DNA from: an uncultured Actinomycetes bacterium
GTDB lineage: Bacteria > Actinomycetota > Thermoleophilia > Miltoncostaeales > Miltoncostaeaceae
NCBI GenBank assembly: GCA_903928615.1
Contig: CAIYRJ010000212.1
Location: 1 to 7,299, forward strand
DNA length: 7,299 bases
Reading direction: 5' to 3'
Under the pieces are notes generated by a model, which saw nothing but the letters and a program-made list of their open reading frames with translations, searched no databases and was not told the origin of the DNA. The translations under genes were made by a program, and so were the position numbers. Below, piece by piece: positions 1-6,649 of this stretch. Numbering within the stretch: position 1 is the stretch's first letter; every line of letters begins with the position of its first letter.

Positions 1-2
1 CC

Positions 3-599
3 GACCTCGGGCCGCGCATCACCGAGGATCCCCGCTACTTCGCGATGGGCCTGCCGGGTGCGCTGCCGGGCTGCTGGCTGCGTGAGGGCCTCGCCGATCG
101 CCTGGTGCGCGCGGCCGACTCGCTGCCCGACGGCATGGTGCTGCTGGTGTGGGACGGCTGGAGGTCGATCGCCACGCAGTCGGCGCTGTTCGAGGCCTAC
201 GTCGAGGACCTCGCCCAGCAGTACCCCGACATGGCGCGCGCCGAGCTCGAGCAGGTGGCGCGGCCCTACGTGACCCCGCCGGACCCCGGTCACCACGCCC
301 CGCCCCCGCACCTCACCGGAGGCGCGGTGGACCTCACGCTCGCCCTGGCCGACGGCACCGAGCTCGACCTCGGCACGGGCTTCGACGCCTTCGTGCCGGA
401 GGCGGGAGCGGCGGCGCTGGAGGACATCGACATGCCGGCCCGCGCGAACCGGCGCCTGCTGTTCCATGCGCTCACCGAGCAGGGGTTCACGGCGTACGTG
501 GAGGAGTGGTGGCACTTCGACTTCGGCGACCAGTTCTGGGCGGCGGTCACGGGCGGCACGCCGCGCTACGGACCCGCCGGGGAACCCCCACGGGAATAG
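3..599 (+). CDS. D-alanyl-D-alanine dipeptidase, VanX/DdpX-like (M15 family), 5' partial
   Basis: Zinc dipeptidase expected to cleave D-Ala-D-Ala or related cell-wall dipeptides. The reading frame is open to the left edge. The first ATG (45) already lies inside the conserved fold, because the preceding residues (EDPRYFAMG) line up with the KYATWDNFTG stretch of VanX, so the true start is upstream of the window. Counting from that Met, the visible motifs are WDGWR 36-40 (transition-state Arg40), H89-LTGGAV-D96 (two zinc ligands) and EEWWH 153-157 (catalytic base Glu154, third zinc ligand His157). All metal and catalytic residues of VanX (Arg71, His116, Asp123, Glu181, His184) therefore have counterparts. 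One oddity is PPPH where VanX has a Ser two residues before the His. The following gene starts 10 bases after the stop, but no functional link to it is evident. Family assignment is strong; the exact substrate (recycling, resistance or another dipeptide) is unknown. Confidence 0.88.
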   Translation, partial: DLGPRITEDPRYFAMGLPGALPGCWLREGLADRLVRAADSLPDGMVLLVWDGWRSIATQSALFEAYVEDLAQQYPDMARAELEQVARPYVTPPDPGHHAPPPHLTGGAVDLTLALADGTELDLGTGFDAFVPEAGAAALEDIDMPARANRRLLFHALTEQGFTAYVEEWWHFDFGDQFWAAVTGGTPRYGPAGEPPRE

Positions 600-609
600 C
601 ATCGGCAGG

Positions 610-1500
610 GTGACCAGCCACACGCCCACCGCGCGTCCCGCATCGGGGCTCGCGATCATCCCGGCCCTGCTGGGGCTGGTGCGCTTCCAGCACACGGCGT
701 TCGCGCTGCCATTCGCGTTCGCCGGCGCGCTCATGGCCACCAACGCCATGCCGCCGTGGTCGACGCTCGGGTGGATCCTGCTGGCGATGGTGGGCGCCCG
801 GTCGCTCGCGATGGCCCTGAACCGCCTCATCGACCGGCGCCTCGATGCCGCCAATCCGCGCACGGCGGGGCGTCACCTGCCGTCCGGGCGCCTCACCACC
901 GGCCAGGTGTGGGCGTTCGCCGCGGTGAGCCTGGCCGCGATGCTCGGTGCGGTGAGCCAGCTGCCGGAGATCACCTGGTGGCTCTGGCCCGTGCCCGTGG
1001 CCCTGTTCGTGGTGTACCCGTACACCAAGCGCGTCACGTGGGCATGCCACCTGGTGCTCGGGCTCTCCATCGGCATCGCCCCGATCGGCGGGTGGATCGC
1101 CGTGACGGGCGCCTTCGCGCTGTCGCCGGTGCTGCTCTGGATCGCCGTTGCCGCGTGGATCGCCGGCTTCGACGTCATCTATGCCCTGCTGGACGTCGAG
1201 CACGACCGGCAGGCCGGCATCCGGTCGATCCCCGCCCGCTTCGGCGAGCCCGGGGCGCTGCGCATCGCGGCGGGGCTGCACGTGCTGGCGGTCATCCTGC
1301 TGGTGCTCGCCGGCATCACCGCGTCGGTCACGTGGCCGTACTACGTGGGCGTGGCGGCCTGCGCGCTGATCCTCCTCTGGGAGCACGCCACCGTGCGCCC
1401 CGGGGATGAGGCCCGCATCCAGGCCGCCTTCGGCACCGCCAATGGCGTGATGTCGCTGGTGTTCCTCGCCGGGGTGATCGGCGAGGTGGCCGTCGCCTGA
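610..1500 (+). CDS. mqnP: UbiA-family prenyltransferase, MqnP-like (menaquinone biosynthesis)
   Basis: Membrane prenyltransferase of 296 residues, a normal length. It is expected to attach a polyprenyl chain to an aromatic acid; the MqnP type acts on the naphthoate intermediate of the futalosine menaquinone route. The two Asp-rich Mg-diphosphate motifs are clear: N71-R-x-x-D75-x-x-x-D79, followed by NPRTAGRHLPSGRL, and D188-VIYALL-D195-VEH-D199, followed by RSIPARFG. NRxxD instead of NDxxD and the GFDVIYALLDVEHD loop are typical of the MqnP/'other UbiA' branch rather than MenA or heme O synthase (CtaB). About eight or nine hydrophobic helices are visible. The GTG at 610 is chosen because upstream in-frame codons (ATG 466) read as out-of-frame shadow of the dipeptidase. 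The ribosome site is weak (GGCAGG abuts the start). ccmA begins 4 bases after the stop. A UbiA-type 4-hydroxybenzoate substrate is the main alternative. Confidence 0.85.
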   Translation: MTSHTPTARPASGLAIIPALLGLVRFQHTAFALPFAFAGALMATNAMPPWSTLGWILLAMVGARSLAMALNRLIDRRLDAANPRTAGRHLPSGRLTTGQVWAFAAVSLAAMLGAVSQLPEITWWLWPVPVALFVVYPYTKRVTWACHLVLGLSIGIAPIGGWIAVTGAFALSPVLLWIAVAAWIAGFDVIYALLDVEHDRQAGIRSIPARFGEPGALRIAAGLHVLAVILLVLAGITASVTWPYYVGVAACALILLWEHATVRPGDEARIQAAFGTANGVMSLVFLAGVIGEVAVA

Positions 1501-1504
1501 GGCC

Positions 1505-2200
1505 ATGGTCACCGCGCGCGGCCTGGTGCACGCGTACGGGGAGCGGCGCGCCGTGGACGGCGTGGACCTCGCACTCGCGCCCGGTGAGCGCCTTGCGCTG
1601 GCCGGCCCCAACGGCGCGGGCAAGAGCACCCTGCTGCGCCTGGTGGCCACCCTGCTGCGGGCGCAGTCCGGTTCGCTCGAGGTGCTGGGCGAGGAGATCC
1701 CGGGCGGCACGCGCATCGCCCGGCGCGGAATCGGATACCTGGCCCACGATCCCCTGGTGTACCTCGACCTCACGGCACGGCAGAACCTCGAGCTCTACGG
1801 CGACCTCTACGGCATCGATGATCGCGATCGCCGCATCGACGACCTGCTCGAACGCGTGGGCCTGCTCGGCCGTGCCGAGGACACCGTGCGCACGTTCAGC
1901 CGCGGCATGGCCCAGCGCCTCGCGCTCGCGCGCATGCTGCTGCACCGCCCGCGCCTGCTGCTGCTCGACGAGCCCCACGCGAGCCTCGACGCCCGCGGCG
2001 CCACGCTGCTCGACGATGAGCTGGCCACGGCAACCGCCGACGGGCGCTCCGCCATCATCGTGACCCACGAGGTGGAGCGCGTGGCGCGGGTGGCCGATCG
2101 CCTCATGGTGCTGCGTGCCGGGCGCGTGGTGCTCGACGAGCCCACCGCCGGGCTCGACCCCATGGCCGTGCGCCGCCGGTACGAGGAGGTGGCGGGGTGA
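1505..2200 (+). CDS. ccmA: Heme exporter/cytochrome c maturation ABC ATPase CcmA
   Basis: Cytoplasmic ATPase subunit of the CcmABCD complex, which in characterised System I uses ATP to release heme loaded on the CcmE chaperone. The 231 residues contain Walker A GPNGAGKST (34-42), ABC signature FSRGMAQR (131-138), Walker B LLLLDE (151-156), D-loop SLD (160-162) and H-loop H188. The Q-loop position reads AHDPLVYLDLT (80-90), with Asp82 where most ABC proteins have Gln. A second string, LDEPTAGLDP (210-219), resembles Walker B plus D-loop but lies after the H-loop, where it cannot serve that role. The ATG at 1505 is the first good start after the previous stop; only a tight TGAGG precedes it. 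The assignment to CcmA rather than a generic ABC-2 ATPase rests on the following ccmB, ccmC and ccmD-like genes. Its last codons carry the ribosome site of ccmB. Confidence 0.9.
   Translation: MVTARGLVHAYGERRAVDGVDLALAPGERLALAGPNGAGKSTLLRLVATLLRAQSGSLEVLGEEIPGGTRIARRGIGYLAHDPLVYLDLTARQNLELYGDLYGIDDRDRRIDDLLERVGLLGRAEDTVRTFSRGMAQRLALARMLLHRPRLLLLDEPHASLDARGATLLDDELATATADGRSAIIVTHEVERVARVADRLMVLRAGRVVLDEPTAGLDPMAVRRRYEEVAG
2183..2190 (+). promoter_or_regulatory. Ribosome binding site of ccmB inside ccmA
   Basis: GAGGAGGT, a near-perfect anti-16S match, lies 6 bases before the GTG at 2197. It encodes the Glu-Glu and starts the Val codon of EEVAG at the C-terminus of CcmA. It supports the GTG start of ccmB and coupling through the GTGA stop/start overlap. 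Confidence 0.8.
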
Positions 2201-2877
2201 GGAGCCGCCAGCTCATGGCGCTCGTGCGCAAGGACCTCCGCCTCGAGCTGCGCACCCGCGAGACCATCGTGGCGATGGTGCTGTTCGCCATCGTGATGCT
2301 GGCGATCCTGCAGTTCGGGTTCGGCACGCGCGATGACGACCTCACGCGCTTCGTGGGCGGGCTCATGTGGGTCACGCTCGCGTTCACCGCCGTGCTCGGC
2401 GTGGGCCGCTCGTACGTGGCCGAGCGCGAGCAGCGCGTGCTCGACGGCCTGCTGGTGTCGCCCGTGCCGCGCACCGTGATGCTCGGGGCCAAGGCCATCG
2501 CCATCTTCCTCTACATGACCGCGGTGGAGATCGTGGTGATCCCGCTGGTCGGGGTGTTCTTCGTGAAGGGCCCCTACTGGGACGCCATCGGGTGGATCGC
2601 CATCGCGGCCGTGCTCGCCAACATCTGCATCGCGCTGTCCGGCACGCTCTTCTCGGGGCTCGCGCTCTTCACCCGCGCGCGCGACCTGATCCTGCCCGTG
2701 CTGTTCCTCCCGGCGCTGGTTCCGGTGGTCATCGCGGGGGCCGGCGCCACCCATGCCGTGGCAGGAGGGCCACATGACATGAGCGAGTGGCGCGGGTACT
2801 GCCTGTTCCTGCTCGCATACGCGATACTTTTTGCCCTTGTCTCAGTCGCGACCTATGACGCCGTCTTCGACGACTGA
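2197..2877 (+). CDS. ccmB: Heme exporter/cytochrome c maturation membrane protein CcmB
   Basis: Integral membrane partner of CcmA. The 226 residues (E. coli CcmB is about 220) begin with a basic, amphipathic cytoplasmic stretch LVRKDLRLELRTRE (9-22). Six hydrophobic segments follow at about 23-42, 54-74, 97-122, 131-157, 163-186 and 199-221. The family-typical pattern is present: LRLELRTRE before the first helix, then EREQRVLDGLLVSPV (76-90), the cytoplasmic loop thought to meet the ATPase. The GTG start at 2197 overlaps the ccmA stop by 4 bases and has a strong ribosome site. The 3' end overlaps ccmC by 23 bases. Its last 19 sense codons include ATA, CTT, TTT, CTT, TCA and TAT, which are rare elsewhere in this window (see findings). 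ABC-2-type permeases are distant look-alikes, but the neighbours make CcmB the clear choice. Confidence 0.9.
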   Translation: MRSRQLMALVRKDLRLELRTRETIVAMVLFAIVMLAILQFGFGTRDDDLTRFVGGLMWVTLAFTAVLGVGRSYVAEREQRVLDGLLVSPVPRTVMLGAKAIAIFLYMTAVEIVVIPLVGVFFVKGPYWDAIGWIAIAAVLANICIALSGTLFSGLALFTRARDLILPVLFLPALVPVVIAGAGATHAVAGGPHDMSEWRGYCLFLLAYAILFALVSVATYDAVFDD

Positions 2878-3574
2878 CGGCCCCGCACGCATCCCCGGCC
2901 AGCGCGCCGCGGTGATCTGGGGCGTCCTCGCGACGATCCTCGTGGTGGTGTCCACCATCGGGGTGTTCCTCATCGCGCCCGAGGACGCCGACCAGGGGAT
3001 CATCCAGCGCATCTTCTACTTCCATGTGGCCATCGCCATCGCATCGCTCATCGCGTTCGCCGTGGCGTGCGTGGCGGGCATCCTCTACCTGCGCTCGCGT
3101 GACGAGCGGTGGGATGACGTGGGCGAGGCCAGCATCCGCATCGGCCTGCTGTTCTCGGTGCTCGTGGTGATCACGGGATCGATCTGGGCGAAGGCCTCGT
3201 GGGGCACCTGGTGGGTGTGGAGTGATCCGCGCCTCGTGACGTACCTGATCGTCGTGCTGATCTACGCCGCCTACTTCGTGCTGCGGTCGTCGGCCGAGGA
3301 CGATCGCAAGATGCGCTACTCGGCCATCTACGCCATCGCGGGCTTCGCATCGGTGCCGCTGTCGTTCTACTCGGTGCGCGTGGCGGAGTCGTTCGTGCAC
3401 CCCGTGGTGTTCACGTCGAGCGGGGCCAACATGCCCGGCACCATGCTCTGGTGGTTCATCGTGTCGCAGGCAGCGATGATCGCCCTGTTCATCGCCCTGC
3501 TCGAGGTCGACCTGCTGGGCCGCCGCTCCGAGCGCGCGCTCCGGCGCCTTGCGATGCGACTGGAGAGCGCATGA
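2855..3574 (+). CDS. ccmC: Cytochrome c maturation heme-handling protein CcmC
   Basis: Membrane protein that in System I binds heme on the outer face of the membrane and passes it to CcmE. The 239 residues have six predicted membrane helices. The tryptophan-rich WWD motif W116-GTWW-V-W-SD124-PRL is intact, as are the two axial heme ligands expected in this family: His57 in FYFHVAIA and His182 in SFVHPVVF. This combination identifies CcmC rather than the larger CcmF or CcsA/ResC. The ATG at 2855 gives the usual short cytoplasmic N-terminus. An in-frame TTG at 2831 would add 8 residues and is less likely. No clear Shine-Dalgarno precedes the ATG, and the start lies within ccmB (23-base overlap), so initiation may depend on coupling or on low mRNA structure. 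The stop overlaps the next start as ATGA. Confidence 0.92.
   Translation: MTPSSTTDGPARIPGQRAAVIWGVLATILVVVSTIGVFLIAPEDADQGIIQRIFYFHVAIAIASLIAFAVACVAGILYLRSRDERWDDVGEASIRIGLLFSVLVVITGSIWAKASWGTWWVWSDPRLVTYLIVVLIYAAYFVLRSSAEDDRKMRYSAIYAIAGFASVPLSFYSVRVAESFVHPVVFTSSGANMPGTMLWWFIVSQAAMIALFIALLEVDLLGRRSERALRRLAMRLESA
3562..3565 (+). promoter_or_regulatory. Ribosome binding site of the ccmD-like gene
   Basis: GGAG (within GGAGAG) lies 5 bases before the ATG at 3571, inside the last codons of ccmC. It fixes the start of the short downstream gene and supports it being translated. Confidence 0.65.
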
Positions 3575-3762
3575 GCGGCGGAGCGCAATACGTGGTGGCC
3601 GCGTACGCGGTCATCTGGTTCCTCGTGCTGGCCTACGTGGTGATGCTGGGAGCTCGCACGGCGCGCGTGGGCCGGCAGGTGGAGGCCATCACGCGCATGC
3701 TCGACCGTCGCGAGGCGGAGGAGTCGGGCACCGAGCCCGAGAAGGCCGAGGAGCGCGCCTGA
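3571..3762 (+). CDS. ccmD: CcmD-like small membrane protein of the heme exporter
   Basis: A 63-residue protein with one N-terminal membrane helix (about residues 8-27, YVVAAYAVIWFLVLAYVV) followed by a basic then acidic, helix-prone tail (ARTARVGRQVEAITRMLDRR, then EAEESGTEPEKAEERA). This is the layout of the short CcmD family found next to ccmC in Gram-positive-type and Deinococcus-type clusters. There CcmD is a small stabilising subunit of the CcmABC complex that helps release holo-CcmE. Sequence conservation in this family is low, so the call relies on size, topology, the AAYAVIW...Y helix pattern and position directly after ccmC. The ATG overlaps the ccmC stop (ATGA) and has a good ribosome site; the same frame is open further upstream, but that part is shadow of ccmC. 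The stop shares one base with the next start (TGATG). Confidence 0.78.
   Translation: MSGGAQYVVAAYAVIWFLVLAYVVMLGARTARVGRQVEAITRMLDRREAEESGTEPEKAEERA
3748..3753 (+). promoter_or_regulatory. Ribosome binding site of the siroheme synthase-type gene
   Basis: GAGGAG lies 8 bases before the ATG at 3762, inside the last codons of the ccmD-like gene (Glu-Glu). It selects this ATG over upstream in-frame codons, which overlap ccmC and ccmD. Confidence 0.7.
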
Positions 3763-4423
3763 TGGCCCGCGACCTCTACCCGGTGTTCCTCGACCTGACC
3801 GACCGCCTCGTGGTGGTGGTGGGAGGGGGCCAAGTGGCCACCGAGCGCGCCGCGAAGCTGGCGGCCCACGGCGCACGGGTGCGCGTGGTGAGCCCCGCGC
3901 TGGGCGATGCCCTCGCGGCCATGGTGGCCGACGGCCGCGTGGCCGAGCACCGCGCGCGTCCCTACGCACCCGGCGACCTCGACGGCGCGGCGCTGGTGGT
4001 GGCGGCCACCGATGATGCCCAGGTCAACAGGCAGGTGCGCGACCACGCCCGGGCGACCGGGGCCGAGGTGAACGTGGCCGATGACCCCGAGGGGTCCACC
4101 GCGGTGATTCCCGCCCTCATGCGCGAGGGCGACCTGGCCATCGCCATCACCACCGGGGGCGCCAGCCCCGTGGTGTCGCGTCGCATCCGCGAGGACCTGC
4201 AGCAGCGCTTCGGCCCGGGCTGGGCCGGCCTCATCGCCCTGCTCGCCGATACGCGCGAGGAGCTCATCGCCGTGCACCCGGACATCGCATCGCGCCGCGC
4301 CGCGGTGGAGGCCCTGCTCGACTCCGGCGTGGTGGACGACATCGCCTCCCAGGGCCCCGAGGCCTGCCGGGCGCGCGTGCGCGCCGCGCTGGGCCTGGAC
4401 GCCGCCGCCGTGGAGGCCGCCTG

Positions 4424-4424
<1 letters not shown>
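3762..4424 (+). CDS. Precorrin-2 dehydrogenase (siroheme synthase N-terminal/Met8-type)
   Basis: Cytoplasmic enzyme that oxidises precorrin-2 to sirohydrochlorin with NAD+ and, in bifunctional members, inserts Fe2+ to give siroheme. The 220 residues start with the family signature LYPVFLDLTDRLVVVVGGG (5-23) and the nucleotide loop GGGQVATERAAKL (21-33). These are followed by AATDDAQVN (81-89), NVADDPEGSTAVIPA (104-118) and REGDLAIAITTGGASPVVSRRIRE (121-144). D107 or D108 matches the Asp needed for dehydrogenation and chelation in CysG/Met8. After about residue 150 comes the small helical C-terminal domain of this family. There is no methyltransferase domain; a separate one is encoded at 6646, so the two halves of CysG are split within the operon. 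The start is fixed by a TGATG overlap with the ccmD-like stop and by GAGGAG. Whether the protein also chelates iron cannot be read from the sequence. Confidence 0.88.
4412..4416 (+). promoter_or_regulatory. Ribosome binding site of hemA
   Basis: GGAGG lies 7 bases before the hemA ATG at 4424, within the last codons of the preceding gene. Together with the TGATG overlap it supports this start and translational coupling. Confidence 0.7.
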
Positions 4425-5767
<1,343 letters not shown>

Positions 5768-5776
5768 CGGGCACCC

Positions 5777-6649
5777 GTGCGCGTGACCGTGGCCACGCGC
5801 CGCTCCGCCCTGGCCCTCGCGCAGTCGCGGGCCGTTGCGCAGGCCCTCGAGGCGTCGGGCCATGACGCGCCGCTGCTCGAGCTGACCACCGCGGGTGACC
5901 GCTGGAGCCTCGCCGGCGCCGATGCGGCGCCCGGCATGGACGTGAAGGGCATGTTCGTGAAGGAGCTCGAGGAGGCCCTCCTCGATGGCCGCGCGGACAT
6001 CGCCGTGCACTCGGCCAAGGACCTCCCCGGCGAACTGCCCCCGGGACTGGCGGTCATCGCCACCCCGCGGCGCGAGGATCCCTCCGACGTGCTGGTGGGA
6101 AGCCCCGGCGGGCTCGAGGCCCTTCCGGATGGCGCACGCGTGGGCACCACGAGCCCGCGCCGCAGCGCGCAGGTGCGCGCCGCGCGTCCCGACGTGCAGG
6201 TGGTGGAGGTGCGTGGCAACGTGGATACCCGCCTGGCCAAGCTCGATGCCGGCGAGGTGGACGCCCTGGTGCTCGCCGCCGCGGGCCTGCGGCGCCTTGG
6301 CATTGACCGCCCCGACGCCGTGGCGCTGCCGCTCGAGGTGTGCCTGCCGGCGGCCGGGCAGGGCATCGTGGCGATCGAGGGCCGTGCCGGGGACTCCCCG
6401 GTGCGCGAGGCCTGCGCGCTCATCGACGACCCCGCCGCGCACGCCTGCCTGCTGGCCGAGAGGGCATTCCTCGCGCGGCTGGGTGGCGGCTGCAGCGTGG
6501 CCGCCGGGGCGCTCTGCGAGCCCGACGGCGATGCGCTGCGGATGCGCGCCTGGTGGGAGGGCACGGGCCGGTTCGCCGACGTGGAGGGCACGGTGGCCGA
6601 TGCCTCCGCGCTGGGCGCCCGGGCAGCCGAGGAGGTCGGCGCCCCGTGA
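5777..6649 (+). CDS. hemC: Hydroxymethylbilane synthase (porphobilinogen deaminase) HemC
   Basis: Condenses four porphobilinogens into hydroxymethylbilane on a dipyrromethane primer. The 290 residues have the N-terminal VATRRSALALAQS (5-17), the substrate/cofactor segment VKGMFVKELEEALL (56-69), HSAKDLP (78-84, catalytic Asp82), TTSPRRSAQ (124-132), RGNVDTRL (146-153) and AAGQGIVAIE (192-201). LGGGCSVAAGA (235-245) carries Cys239, the dipyrromethane attachment site. The usual GGKGLF reads MDVKGMF here, a mild deviation that keeps the Lys. The start is GTG 5777; GTG 5783 two codons later is an almost equal choice, and neither has a good ribosome site. The last codons contain the ribosome site of the next gene, and the stop overlaps its GTG start (GTGA). 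No hemD lies between this gene and the methyltransferase, so uroporphyrinogen-III synthase must be encoded elsewhere or fused downstream. Confidence 0.96.
   Translation: MRVTVATRRSALALAQSRAVAQALEASGHDAPLLELTTAGDRWSLAGADAAPGMDVKGMFVKELEEALLDGRADIAVHSAKDLPGELPPGLAVIATPRREDPSDVLVGSPGGLEALPDGARVGTTSPRRSAQVRAARPDVQVVEVRGNVDTRLAKLDAGEVDALVLAAAGLRRLGIDRPDAVALPLEVCLPAAGQGIVAIEGRAGDSPVREACALIDDPAAHACLLAERAFLARLGGGCSVAAGALCEPDGDALRMRAWWEGTGRFADVEGTVADASALGARAAEEVGAP
6629..6636 (+). promoter_or_regulatory. Ribosome binding site of the methyltransferase gene inside hemC
   Basis: GAGGAGGT, 9 bases before the GTG at 6646, encodes the Glu-Glu-Val near the HemC C-terminus. It repeats the arrangement at the ccmA/ccmB junction and supports the GTG start. 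Confidence 0.75.

Noticed and set aside
45..599. ATG at 45 as the true start of the dipeptidase
   Set aside because: The frame is open to the window edge and upstream residues match the conserved N-terminal part of the family, so the start is outside the window.
466..609. ATG at 466 as the start of the prenyltransferase
   Set aside because: It would overlap the dipeptidase by 134 bases, and the extra residues are Arg/Ser-rich shadow sequence with no family similarity; GTG 610 gives the expected length.
2831..2854. TTG at 2831 (or 2837) as the start of ccmC
   Set aside because: It adds at most 8 non-conserved residues and has no ribosome site; ATG 2855 is the simpler choice, though not proven.
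3451..3570. Upstream extension of the ccmD-like frame
   Set aside because: The extension is the second frame of ccmC; a ribosome site and an ATGA overlap mark 3571 as the start.
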